From: a virus
Length of the DNA: 26,523 bases
IMG/VR virus record: IMGVR_UViG_3300032116_001139
Location: 1-26,523 of that record
Reading direction: 5' to 3' (one strand)
Shown: positions 19,414 through 26,523 of the stretch, piece by piece
Position numbering within the stretch: position 1 is the first letter of the stretch
Layout: each line of letters opens with the position of its first letter
The notes under the pieces: model-generated
What the model saw: only the letters and a program-made list of their open reading frames with translations
Database searches by the model: none
What the model was told of the DNA's origin: nothing
Translations under genes and position numbers: made by a program

Positions 19414-21048
19414 TTAGGTGTCAGTCACAATTGTTTTGACTGTGCCGTCGCCAAACTTAACTTTCAAATCGCCATCGGCGGAGTCTACATAAATTTGCGC
19501 CCAACCCGCCGCAGTTGAAGGTGCGCTTACGCCGTCAGCAACGGCTAAACTAGTTAACTTACGCTGATATTGCGTCTCGTCAGTAATAACTGTGCTACTA
19601 CCAATATACACATCCATTCTATTTTTTAATTCGCTTTTACGCGTGTAACCAATAGAAGATGTGGACAGTTGAACCGGAATGTCTACAACGCATCCGGCGG
19701 GCGCATCCGCAGTATCGGCGGCATGGAACAACACGGGTTGATGCCCTGATGTTCCCCATTGGCCGTCCCACAAACCGCCTGTTAACCTAAAGTTATAAAC
19801 GTTTCTATTGCGATCCGCGCCGGTAGTTGTGGCATTTGCGTAGTCCAACGCTCGACCAACTCGGAAGCCATCGTAAGTAATAGCTTCCATGTATGGATCA
19901 ATTACATCAATATCGCGGACGCCGGAGCCGCTGCCGTCTAGCGGGTCAATGACCATCCCGACATCGTTGCCTTCAAAATTGCATCGAACAAACGTCTGCC
20001 CGTAAATCGTTTGTGAAGCGTTCTTCGGCTGGATAACGACGCCATATCGGCCTTCCTTAAACGAACAGCCGACCCATGCCGAACAGGTAATGTCCGCAAC
20101 AAGTTGTAAGCCAACGTAGCAGTTGTCGGAAAGAATGGACACTGCGCTTATCGGAAAGCAAAAATCAGCTTTGTATCCAACATAAAAGTTGAACACAGTG
20201 ATATTTTGAAGCGTTAAGTTGATGGCGTAGTTAAAAAAGATTCCTACTAGCGTATGCGGCGGAGTGCTTGTAGGCGTGATTGACCCTAAAGATGGGCCAA
20301 TCAAACTCAAACCCTGCATGGCAAAACGCGATTTTTCCTCAAACAACCCGACGCCCGATCCGAACGTAATCATATTGCCGGTCGTCAACGCGGTGTTTGA
20401 AAAATCAATTGTCGCGCAGTCGCCAACAATGGCGTGAAAATGGTTGTTGGAGAAATAACTAACCGTGAAATTTAACGCGCTGTCGCAACGGTAAACGCCT
20501 TTCGGAAAGAAAAGCGTGCCGTTTGCTGACTTAATTGAATCCCAAGCCGCCTGAATGGCCGCAGTATCATCATTAACGCCATCGCCAAGTGCGCCGAAGT
20601 CTTTGACGCTAACAATGTCGCGCTCTTTTGACTGTACGGTACGCGTAGCTGCGCCAATTCCCGCCTGCGTAAACAAAATGTTCGATGCGTTAGCGTTAAT
20701 CGTGCTGACGGTTTGAACCGTTGAAAACTTAACTACCGCGCCGACGTGCAACCCTTGCGAGAACGTGACCGTATTGTTGTCCGTTTCGGTGTAGGCCGAT
20801 CCTTCGTACTGATTGACGCCATCAACAAACACCATCAGGTTGTTAGCGCCCGCAGCGTAGGTCATCGTCGTCAGATTGAAGACCGTCTGACCGGCAGTCG
20901 CGGTTTGGACTTCTTCAAACCCAACGTAGGTCTGAATGTCCGACGCGTACGCCTTCTTCGTTACGTTGTCCTGAACGACAACGAACAGATCGGTGCCTTC
21001 GACCGGCGAGTCTACAAGCGGAAGGTCTGAAATCTTAACGATTGCCAT
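19414..21048 (-). CDS. Tailspike with virion-anchor and pectate-lyase-type beta-helix (544 aa)
   Basis: Three regions are visible. Residues 1-42 (VKISDLPLVDSPVEGTDLFV and following) resemble an adaptor also present in the next fibre. Residues 45-115 (TATAGQTVFNLTTMTYAAGA, then NLMVFVDGVNQYEGSAYTE) form a small beta domain common in podophage tail fibres. The beta-helix starts with DFGALGDGVNDDTAAIQAAW (150-169), the classic pectate_lyase_3 entry, and runs to about 440. The last 45 residues (GWAQIYVDSADGDLKVKFGD) form a conserved trimer-end motif. It likely recognises or degrades a surface polysaccharide of the host. It follows the small 54-aa gene by three bases. Confidence 0.87.
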   Translation of the reverse strand: MAIVKISDLPLVDSPVEGTDLFVVVQDNVTKKAYASDIQTYVGFEEVQTATAGQTVFNLTTMTYAAGANNLMVFVDGVNQYEGSAYTETDNNTVTFSQGLHVGAVVKFSTVQTVSTINANASNILFTQAGIGAATRTVQSKERDIVSVKDFGALGDGVNDDTAAIQAAWDSIKSANGTLFFPKGVYRCDSALNFTVSYFSNNHFHAIVGDCATIDFSNTALTTGNMITFGSGVGLFEEKSRFAMQGLSLIGPSLGSITPTSTPPHTLVGIFFNYAINLTLQNITVFNFYVGYKADFCFPISAVSILSDNCYVGLQLVADITCSAWVGCSFKEGRYGVVIQPKNASQTIYGQTFVRCNFEGNDVGMVIDPLDGSGSGVRDIDVIDPYMEAITYDGFRVGRALDYANATTTGADRNRNVYNFRLTGGLWDGQWGTSGHQPVLFHAADTADAPAGCVVDIPVQLSTSSIGYTRKSELKNRMDVYIGSSTVITDETQYQRKLTSLAVADGVSAPSTAAGWAQIYVDSADGDLKVKFGDGTVKTIVTDT

Positions 21049-21051
21049 TCA

Positions 21052-21216
21052 TCACTCCAGCAGCAGTTGGCCGCCGTCTTCCTGCACCAAGTTGTCGCCT
21101 GCTTCAGTCAGCAAGTTGCCGACTGAGGCACCACTGTCGCGGGTGCCTGAAAACAACGTAGCCACGGCTCCAAGGCCGATGGCTACGCCGTTTCGCAGTG
21201 CGACTCCCCAACTCAT
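21052..21216 (-). CDS. Small 54-aa virion-region protein with N-terminal hydrophobic segment
   Basis: A short gene recovered by direct translation from ATG 21216: MSWGVALRNGVAIGLGAVAT then LFSGTRDSGASVGNLLTEAG and a Gln/Asp/Gly/Leu-rich tail. Residues about 5-23 are hydrophobic and could be membrane-inserting. The tail repeats a turn pattern (LLTEAGDNLVQEDGGQLLLE) that looks like short beta hairpins, a pattern also seen in other phage structural proteins. Its ATG overlaps the stop of the upstream gene by four bases (ATGA), and the next ATG is three bases after its TGA. Function unknown. Confidence 0.72.
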   Translation of the reverse strand: MSWGVALRNGVAIGLGAVATLFSGTRDSGASVGNLLTEAGDNLVQEDGGQLLLE

Positions 21217-21515
21217 CGAATGTTAATCGGCTTTGCGTACACGTCGCCGCTATCAGCAACGCGAATCGCACTTACTCGCCAGGGCGCGCCAGTGCCTTGC
21301 GGCACAATGAACGGAATCGGCGTAAACGCCGGAATCGGGGTGCTGGAGGTCGTTGCCGTCACGCCCTCGCCCACAACGATGTATGCCGGGGTCGTGGACC
21401 ACACCACCACGCCCTGCGGGCCGGCTTGCCACGTCGCAGTTGAGCCCGCCGTTCCCGTGTACGATACCGTACGACCGGGATATACGGCATCGGCCATCGG
21501 ATTAAGAAGTTCCAT
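21213..21515 (-). CDS. Hypothetical virion-region protein, beta-rich (100 aa)
   Basis: A Thr/Pro/Val-rich, predicted all-beta protein (MELLNPMADAVYPGRTVSYT, later WQAGPQGVVVWSTTPAYIVV and a final strand). No catalytic motif, signal peptide or membrane segment is seen. GAGGA lies about 6 bases upstream of the ATG at 21515. It sits between the helical-bundle gene and the tailspike cassette, so a small structural role such as tail or fibre attachment is possible. I do not recognise the family. Confidence 0.72.
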   Translation of the reverse strand: MELLNPMADAVYPGRTVSYTGTAGSTATWQAGPQGVVVWSTTPAYIVVGEGVTATTSSTPIPAFTPIPFIVPQGTGAPWRVSAIRVADSGDVYAKPINIR

Positions 21516-21524
21516 GCTTTATCC

Positions 21525-21887
21525 TCACGCTAAGAAGCGCAGCTTATACAAAGTGCTCAAGTAAAGAGCCACAATTTCGTCAATAATGTTCTGAATTGCA
21601 GAGTCATCTTCGTCGCAAAACTTGTAGCGATTCGCTTCAATTTCGGCCAAAGACTCCTGCAAAAACTCAATGACGTTGCCGTTTTTCTTGGCCGATTGCA
21701 ACGTAATTGGGCCGATCAAGCCATGACGGCCCTGATAGGCTTCCGCAAACGTATCTGCCAAGTCGATGATACCGTCGTAAAATGCCCCCAGCGCCTGATG
21801 CTTGGCATAGCTACGCGTATTGAGATGCACTGAATGGGTGACATCTCGCGCTAGGAATAAGTGCCCGACAAAATCTGCTGGTTTCAT
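21525..21887 (-). CDS. DUF5856-like helical-bundle (ferritin/Dps-like) protein
   Basis: A 120-aa, mainly helical protein with features I recall from the phage DUF5856 group: HSVHLNTRSYAKHQALGAFY (about 18-37), DLADTFAEAYQGRHGL (about 42-57) and the C-terminal DEIVALYLSTLYKLRFLA. The spacing of His, Asp and Glu residues in helical segments recalls four-helix ferritin-like bundles, though a full metal site cannot be confirmed from sequence. It follows the portal with a four-base ATGA overlap and is therefore a late protein. A virion-associated or DNA-protecting role is only inference; the family assignment is moderately sure. Confidence 0.7.
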   Translation of the reverse strand: MKPADFVGHLFLARDVTHSVHLNTRSYAKHQALGAFYDGIIDLADTFAEAYQGRHGLIGPITLQSAKKNGNVIEFLQESLAEIEANRYKFCDEDDSAIQNIIDEIVALYLSTLYKLRFLA

Positions 21888-24052
21888 TGCGGCGGTAACT
21901 CCGTGCCCATTTCAGGCATTGTCCGTTGGGCGGTCGGTGGCACAAGCTCGCCACTTGACATCATACCGGCCAAAGTGCCCATTATGATGTCCTGAATCTG
22001 CTGCTCATTCAAGCCGCTTTCGACTGCCTTGATGCGATCGGTCTCGGCTTGATACGCCTTGACCTCCGCCTCAAACTCCTTGATCTGCACTTCGCGGGCT
22101 TCCATTGACTGCTGCACGCGGCGGAGCATGTCCTGCATCATCTGCATTTCCTGCGCCATAACCTGCATCTGCTGGTTGGCCGCCTGAAGCGCCGGGTCTT
22201 CCTCGTCCGCCAAGAGCTTCGGATCAATGACCTTCTGGAGCCGCTTGGCGATCTCTTGGGCGCCCGGCCAGTCCATGTTCTTGACAAACAGATCGCCTGC
22301 GACCTGCCACAAGTTCGGGTTGGCCTGCAAAATTTGCCCCATGGCGTCCATGGCTTCCTGACGCTTGGTCGCGTAGGACGGGCCGGTCGTGACCGCCACG
22401 TCGTACTTACCGACCGACGGGTTGTAAATCTTCTCGATCACGATGCCCGCCTCGTCCATCACCCGACGGACAGGCTCGGCCTGCATCGGGTTGATCTTGA
22501 CCGTTGCGGTCTCTCCGTCAATGCCGATGATTCGGGCGATACGCTGGGTATCGTAAATCTTCGGAATCAAGTCAACGAGTTGGCGCGTCCCATAGCGAAT
22601 GGCCCGAGCTAGGTTATCTACAAAGTGGTATGTGCCTGTGTCGCCTTGCCGTTCACGCGCCAAAATGGCCCGACCCGTGCGCTCATTGGACCGCATACCG
22701 AGGCTGGCATCGTACTGGCCGGTCGCGGCCTTGATGTCGTCGGCAGCGCCCATCTTCGCCTGGATCAAGCCCGTCTGGGCGAGCGGCGGCGGGGCACGTT
22801 GTGGCAGCGGCAGGACTGCGCCCTGACCGTCTGTCACGTCGGGATTAACTTCTAAGTACGGCCAGTTCGTTGTATTGGCCGTCTTCCATTGCTGTTCGTA
22901 GCCTTCAAACTGACCGCCGTAGCCGATAAACGGCGCCTTGGGCGCGAGGGCCAGCATCTCTGCTTCCTGCGATACCCAGTAGTTGTACATGCGCTGGGCG
23001 TCCTTGGCGTTGCGCACCAAGCCCGACACGTACATACGACCTTCAACTTCAAACTCGTTACCGATTACACGGATGACCGGAATCCATTTGCCCGGCCATT
23101 CGCTTTCTTCAAGGATTTCGTAGCCGTTGGTCTTCAGCCATTTGACGCGTTTTACGTCAACTTCGCGCTTGCGGATCGGCTGAAGGCCGAGCATTTCCAA
23201 CTCTTGCGCTTCGGGCGACCCTTCAAACGCCGTTTGGTTGCCGGCGTAGAGATTCAGCGTCTCGCGCGTGTGTTCCTTGTAGAAATACTCCGCAATACGG
23301 ACCGTATTCTCGTTAATCCACTGCGATAACGCTTGATCGCCCACACCACGCTGCAAAACCGACGAAATCGGCTCTGCGTTGGGGTACATACGCTCAAAAT
23401 CCGCCTTCGGAATGTCCTCGGTGATGAAGCACCACTCCGCATCCGCACCACAAGGGTCTTGGATGGTCGGGTCCATGTACACACTGAAGCTATTTCGGAT
23501 GCGGCCTATGCGAAGGTCTTGATCGAACGTGTTTTCGTCGCAGTATTCCGTCAAAATGCGGAAATACCCTTCGCCGTAGGTGACTTGGTTGTCACAAGCG
23601 GTGTCGTACGCGACATCCGCATCCGAAATGTACTCAATATGACGGACAATTCCGTCAAATATCTCAGCGACCTCAACGTCCGCCTTGTCATCGACCGGGA
23701 TGACCTTGCCAGAAGGCCGATTTTGACGCTGATCGTTGGTCACTTGCCGCACATGCTGCGGCAGCTTGTTGATCGTTAGGCACGGACGCGCGTTGACCGT
23801 CTGTCCTTGCACCGAGCCGCGCGTCGCCAACACGTCTTGGGGCCACTGCCACTGATTGTCCGGCGATCCTGCCATGAAACGCAGGTCATCCAGCTCGTCT
23901 TCTCGGCTGTCAGAGTACGCCGAGAGGGCCATTGTGAGGCGCGAGCGCGCCGTGGCCAGTACATCGGCTGGGTCGCGGGAGGCTTTGCCCCGGTTGGTCG
24001 GCGTGTTGGCGACGCGAGCGGCGCCTCTAAGCCCTGTAGGGTCTTTAGCCAT
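21884..24052 (-). CDS. Portal protein, P22 gp1-like
   Basis: A 722-aa portal of the P22 type (P22 gp1 is 725 aa), forming the dodecameric channel for DNA packaging and ejection. Typical stretches include the N-terminal RSRLTMALSAYSDSREDELD, the segment QHVRQVTNDQRQNRPSGKVI, CDNQVTYGEGYFRILTEYCD, SFSVYMDPTIQDPCGADAEW and GQYDASLGMRSNERTGRAIL. The C-terminal 120 residues are a long coiled coil (QQMQVMAQEMQMMQDMLRRV, then EFEAEVKAYQAETDRIKAVE), comparable with the P22 barrel helices. The ATG shares one base with the stop of the preceding 46-aa gene (TAATG). The assignment is well supported. Confidence 0.92.
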   Translation of the reverse strand: MAKDPTGLRGAARVANTPTNRGKASRDPADVLATARSRLTMALSAYSDSREDELDDLRFMAGSPDNQWQWPQDVLATRGSVQGQTVNARPCLTINKLPQHVRQVTNDQRQNRPSGKVIPVDDKADVEVAEIFDGIVRHIEYISDADVAYDTACDNQVTYGEGYFRILTEYCDENTFDQDLRIGRIRNSFSVYMDPTIQDPCGADAEWCFITEDIPKADFERMYPNAEPISSVLQRGVGDQALSQWINENTVRIAEYFYKEHTRETLNLYAGNQTAFEGSPEAQELEMLGLQPIRKREVDVKRVKWLKTNGYEILEESEWPGKWIPVIRVIGNEFEVEGRMYVSGLVRNAKDAQRMYNYWVSQEAEMLALAPKAPFIGYGGQFEGYEQQWKTANTTNWPYLEVNPDVTDGQGAVLPLPQRAPPPLAQTGLIQAKMGAADDIKAATGQYDASLGMRSNERTGRAILARERQGDTGTYHFVDNLARAIRYGTRQLVDLIPKIYDTQRIARIIGIDGETATVKINPMQAEPVRRVMDEAGIVIEKIYNPSVGKYDVAVTTGPSYATKRQEAMDAMGQILQANPNLWQVAGDLFVKNMDWPGAQEIAKRLQKVIDPKLLADEEDPALQAANQQMQVMAQEMQMMQDMLRRVQQSMEAREVQIKEFEAEVKAYQAETDRIKAVESGLNEQQIQDIIMGTLAGMMSSGELVPPTAQRTMPEMGTELPPQ

Positions 24053-24192
24053 TACTTACGCTTCTTACCTTGTGCTTTACGTTTGACCGCATACGCGATC
24101 GCCACAGCCTGCTTGACAGGCTTACCCGCACGCACTTCGGCGCGGATATTTTTGCGGAACGCGCCTTTACTGGCGGACTTAACAAGGGGCAT
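24052..24192 (-). CDS. 46-aa basic phage protein (MPLVKSASKGAF type)
   Basis: A short gene recovered by direct translation from ATG 24192: MPLVKSASKGAFRKNIRAEV, then RAGKPVKQAVAIAYAVKRKA and a QGKKRK tail. It has 15 Lys/Arg against one acidic residue. The pattern (SASK near the start, AGKP-KQAVAIA in the middle, basic end) is that of small phage proteins encoded near terminase or portal genes. Its stop shares a base with the portal ATG (TAATG), so coupling is likely. GGGGA is about 10 bases upstream. Function unknown; nucleic-acid binding is suggested only by charge. Confidence 0.85.
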   Translation of the reverse strand: MPLVKSASKGAFRKNIRAEVRAGKPVKQAVAIAYAVKRKAQGKKRK

Positions 24193-24381
24193 TTATGCCA
24201 TTCCCCTGCGCTTTTTTACCATCGGGGTGGGCCGAAACGCCACCGTTGTGCGGATGATGTCGTCCGACATGCGCCGCGCCGGCATAGGCCGTACGGGCTG
24301 CCGCGCGGGCTGAGACGGTGCGCGCTCAATGAGCATGTTGCCCAGCGCGCCAGGAGCGATACCTACGCGATCGTACGGCAT
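24193..24381 (-). CDS. Hypothetical Pro/Arg-rich protein (62 aa)
   Basis: A 62-aa protein beginning MPYDRVGIAPGALGNMLIER, with a Pro/Arg-rich centre (PSQPARQPVRPMPARRM) and a basic end, VKKRRGMA. It is probably largely disordered. GAGG lies 8 bases before the ATG and its stop directly abuts the next ATG. It belongs to a run of tiny genes between the large terminase and the portal. No family recognised, no motif for function. Confidence 0.68.
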   Translation of the reverse strand: MPYDRVGIAPGALGNMLIERAPSQPARQPVRPMPARRMSDDIIRTTVAFRPTPMVKKRRGMA

Positions 24382-24383
24382 AC

Positions 24384-24539
24384 TTACTTCCTCTTTTTGG
24401 CCGTTTTGGCCGACTGACGGAACGCCTTGGCGGTCGGCGCTCCCTTGCTACCCGGTTTGCGCATCTTCTCACCACTGCCGGCTGCGATGCGCGCCCGCTT
24501 AGCGTGAATGTTCGCGTAAAGACCTTTCTTACTAGCCAT
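24384..24539 (-). CDS. 51-aa basic phage protein (MASKKGLYANIHAK type)
   Basis: A short gene recovered by direct translation from ATG 24539: MASKKGLYANIHAKRARIAA, then GSGEKMRKPGSKGAPTAKAF and RQSAKTAKKRK. The opening and the GSGEKMRKPGSKGAPTA core match a small protein family that I recall as widespread in phage terminase/portal regions. It has 16 Lys/Arg against one Glu. Its ATG shares a base with the upstream stop (TAATG). No enzymatic motif; probably a nucleic-acid or virion-binding peptide, but this is inference from charge. Confidence 0.87.
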   Translation of the reverse strand: MASKKGLYANIHAKRARIAAGSGEKMRKPGSKGAPTAKAFRQSAKTAKKRK

Positions 24540-24802
24540 TAGCCACACTTCCAGCGTCTAAGCGACGCCCTTGCTCGTTCAGCCGGCCCCTTGGCCTTAG
24601 CCACCACGCCCTTCATGCGCGCACAGAACGACCGTTTGCGTCCCGCGTCCGCCTTAGTCTTCGGGTTGGGTGCTGGCGCCTTGAGCTTACTGCCCGTAGC
24701 GCGGTTGTACTTCGCTCGGCCCTTGGCCGTCAAGCCCGCGCCCTTAGACACGGGCTGCTTCTCGCCTCGTCCCACCGACAGACTGACCGACTTGCGTGCC
24801 AT
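24539..24802 (-). CDS. DUF6321-like basic protein (87 aa)
   Basis: A strongly basic protein (25 Lys/Arg, three acidic residues). Visible family features are SVGRGEKQPVSKGAGLTAKG (9-28), AKYNRATGSKLKAPAPNPKT (30-49), RKRSFCARMKGVVAKAKGP (55-73) and the end LRRWKCG, which match what I recall of DUF6321. Two cysteines (Cys60, Cys86) lie in basic surroundings. ATG 24802 is preferred over the ATG at 24817 because it overlaps the terminase stop (TGATG) with GGGAG just upstream. Position next to the terminase suggests a packaging or virion role, unproven. Confidence 0.82.
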   Translation of the reverse strand: MARKSVSLSVGRGEKQPVSKGAGLTAKGRAKYNRATGSKLKAPAPNPKTKADAGRKRSFCARMKGVVAKAKGPAERARASLRRWKCG

Positions 24803-26331
24803 CAGGCTCCCATCCAACTGCTTGCCATGCCGTTGCCGCCCTGCCGGGCGACCACTCGTCTTGGCGCGTCGCGGGCCTCACGGCTGGCGAGCGGGTAGGC
24901 GAAGGTGACGGCGAGGGCGTCTGCCGCATCGGGCGACGCTTGACCTCTAGCCTTCATCTCCTTCTTACCCTCCAAGAAGATCGTCCCCGACGAGTTAGGC
25001 TTGACGTGCGGCCCGCACAGGTCCGACTTGAGTAGCCGATCATGCGGTATGCTCGCCGTGCGTAGCCATTCTCGCATGTCGCCCCACATCTCGGCGCGCT
25101 TGTTGCCCCACATCACAGGGTTCTTAGCCTTCCAGCCAAAGTTTACCCCACGAACCTTATACCGCTGCTCTTTCAGCCGGTCAAGTATGCCATAGCCGAG
25201 GCCTCCCTCGTCTATGACCGTAAGCGCTGGATTAAATTCTTCAATCGCGTCGATGACCCGGCCAACGGTCGCCATCGTGTCCTCTCCCCGGTAGCGCTTG
25301 ATGGCCACCACGTCGCGCCCTTGTCGGACGACGATGACGGTTGAGTCTGAGCCGCTTCGCGCTGGATCGACTCCGATAACGCGTGGCGCTGTCTCGTCCT
25401 TGTACCGTACCCGCGCCATAGCCTCCTCCACAATTCGCGGAGCAATGAACTGGTCGTCGCCGTCTGAAGGAAACTCTCCGTAGACCTCGACTTTTGCCTG
25501 GCTACTATCTGCTCCATACTCAGCGATGATTTGCTCGTAGACGGCTTTATCCGTATCTTCAACTTGGCGGGCGTCGATGTTTTGCGTTTGCCAGAATTCG
25601 CGTTTCGCGTTGAAGCACTCATAGAAATACCCCTCGTTGCGTCGTGGGTTGCTGAAGGCGAGCCAGAAGCGGTTCGGTGTGTTCTCCGTAAAGAAGCCCG
25701 CCGTCACCGACCAGATGGGGTCTGGGATACCGCTTGCTTCGTCGAATATGACCATCACACCGTCAAAGTTGTGCACGCCCGCGTACGCGTCGGGGTTCTC
25801 CTCCGACCACAGCCGCCCCTCGACCGACCAGTACCGCGTGCCTTTCTTCAGGTCTCGCTCGACGATCTCCGCGAGCCACTTGGCCGGCATCACCCGCGTC
25901 GCTGACACCTCGAACCAATGACTGTTGAGCAGCAGCGAGAGCCACTTAGTCACCTCGGCCCATGTGACCGAGCGTAGCTGCGCCTCGCTGTTAGCCGAGA
26001 CGATGATGGTCGAGCCGATGCGCGTTGTGAGCATCCAGAGGATCAGCCAACTGACGAGGGCTGACTTACCGATGCCGCGCCCCGAGGCTGTTGCCATGCG
26101 CAGCACCTCGTACCCCGTCGCCGTCTTGTTCTTAGCAATGTGAGCGGCGACCTTGCGCAGCACCTCGCGCTGCCACTTGCGCGGTCCGCTGAACTGCGCC
26201 AGTGGCGTACCCTGCTGCCCCCACGGGAAGGCGAACAGCACGAACGCCTCGGGGTCGTCCTTGATCGCGGGCGACCAAAGACGCGTCATTAGGAGCTGCT
26301 CGTCCTCGGGGCTATAGATCGGTAGTTGCAT
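24802..26331 (-). CDS. terL: Terminase large subunit
   Basis: A 509-aa packaging motor with both domains. In the ATPase domain the Walker A region is TASGRGIGKSA (81-91, Lys89), Walker B is VMVIFDEA (192-199, Asp197 and Glu198) and the coupling motif is SNPR (227-230). In the RNase H-like nuclease domain the metal ligands are Asp322 in VIGVDPARSG, Asp374-Glu375 in LTVIDEGG and Asp468/Asp471 in SPDAADAL. It cuts concatemeric DNA and pumps it into the procapsid through the portal. Length is close to the 499 aa of P22 gp2. The ATG at 26331 lies 20 bases inside the small-terminase gene, and the stop shares a base with the next ATG. Confidence 0.95.
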   Translation of the reverse strand: MQLPIYSPEDEQLLMTRLWSPAIKDDPEAFVLFAFPWGQQGTPLAQFSGPRKWQREVLRKVAAHIAKNKTATGYEVLRMATASGRGIGKSALVSWLILWMLTTRIGSTIIVSANSEAQLRSVTWAEVTKWLSLLLNSHWFEVSATRVMPAKWLAEIVERDLKKGTRYWSVEGRLWSEENPDAYAGVHNFDGVMVIFDEASGIPDPIWSVTAGFFTENTPNRFWLAFSNPRRNEGYFYECFNAKREFWQTQNIDARQVEDTDKAVYEQIIAEYGADSSQAKVEVYGEFPSDGDDQFIAPRIVEEAMARVRYKDETAPRVIGVDPARSGSDSTVIVVRQGRDVVAIKRYRGEDTMATVGRVIDAIEEFNPALTVIDEGGLGYGILDRLKEQRYKVRGVNFGWKAKNPVMWGNKRAEMWGDMREWLRTASIPHDRLLKSDLCGPHVKPNSSGTIFLEGKKEMKARGQASPDAADALAVTFAYPLASREARDAPRRVVARQGGNGMASSWMGA

Positions 26332-26523
26332 ACTCTGCCGTCAGCGCAGGGGTCGCGCGGGTGGTGGGTGTGTGGCTTAGTGCAGCCGGTGTATCCGACA
26401 CCACTCGGCCCTCGATGACGCGAGACTCCGCCTCTTGCAGCGCCGCGATGACGCTGATCTGCTGCTTGACATCGACCTGCACCTGCTGCTTCGCCACCCA
26501 GCCATGCACATGCTGGAGGATTG
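26312..26523 (-). CDS. terS: Terminase small subunit, C-terminal fragment (runs off right edge)
   Basis: The open frame enters the window at 26523 and ends at TAG 26312, giving about 70 residues. The fragment includes HVHGWVAKQQVQVDVKQQIS and VIAALQEAESRVIEGRVVSD, followed by a Thr/Ala/Pro-rich disordered tail. The helical part resembles C-terminal regions of small terminases located immediately before this type of large terminase, which recognise the packaging site and regulate TerL. The recognition (HTH) domain would be outside the window. The 20-base overlap with terL supports coupled expression. A GTG at 26509 is internal, not a likely start. Confidence is limited because only the end is visible. 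Confidence 0.65.
   Translation of the reverse strand, partial: ILQHVHGWVAKQQVQVDVKQQISVIAALQEAESRVIEGRVVSDTPAALSHTPTTRATPALTAEYATTDL

Noticed and set aside
1-26523. tRNA genes, CRISPR arrays, insertion sequences, integrase or attachment sites
   Set aside because: No repeat-spacer pattern, transposase or integrase motif was seen, and no cloverleaf was noticed by eye; a tRNAscan search was not possible here.

Overview
This window looks like most of the late half of a tailed double-stranded DNA phage genome with P22-like (podovirus-type) virion architecture, plus the edge of its DNA-metabolism region. The evidence is an ordered set of terminase, portal, scaffold, P22-type coat protein, gp4-like and gp10-like head-completion proteins, and putative ejection proteins. 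Several lengths are close to the P22 proteins: portal 722 aa, large terminase 509 aa, gp10-like 505 aa. The host should be Gram-negative, because the lysis cassette has an Rz-like inner-membrane spanin with an Rz1-like lipoprotein gene nested inside it. Nothing seen names the host more narrowly. No integrase, repressor, tRNA or CRISPR array was seen here, so lifestyle cannot be decided. Most of the window is GC-rich; the tailspike region (about 16.8-20.9 kb) is visibly AT-richer.

Layout. Positions 1-56 hold the start of a leftward DUF2800-like gene that runs off the window, with a sigma70-type promoter upstream. Rightward from 144 is a three-gene early-type operon: VRR-NUC nuclease, SNF2-type helicase and a 65-aa unknown. 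It ends at 1925, overlapping by 30 bp the 3' end of the opposing late operon. Everything from 1896 to the right edge is on the minus strand and is best read from right to left: small terminase (partial), large terminase, four very small genes (three strongly basic), portal, a helical-bundle protein, two small proteins, three tailspike/tail-fibre genes, a promoter and UTR stem-loop, scaffold, coat protein, a virion accessory protein, a hairpin, two small head-region proteins, gp4-like and gp10-like tail accessory factors, a second group of fibre/adhesin proteins (C1q-like, head-binding fibre, polyglycine, beta-sandwich), a GNAT acetyltransferase, three putative ejection proteins, the lysis cassette (three small membrane proteins, M15 endolysin, Rz/Rz1), a HEXXH protein and a metallophosphoesterase with an N-terminal HTH.

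The late genes are packed almost end to end, mostly with 1-4 base stop/start overlaps (TAATG, TGATG, ATGA, GTGA), so translational coupling is likely throughout. Only three non-coding gaps exceed 40 bases: the divergent region at 57-143, the hairpin gap at 14223-14279 and the promoter gap at 16722-16797. No gene-free stretch exceeds 300 bases.

Five genes absent from a naive 60-codon ORF list were recovered by reading the sequence: 4283-4462, 21052-21216, 24052-24192, 24384-24539 and the truncated left-end gene. The most unusual points are the two promoters sharing the block AATGCTTGAC, the stem-loop in the capsid 5' UTR, the synonymously diverged AFDPDAYLAQ repeat in the 606-aa ejection protein, the AT-rich tailspike cassette between portal and scaffold, and the cluster of tiny cationic proteins between terminase and portal. 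No wholly new system is proven.
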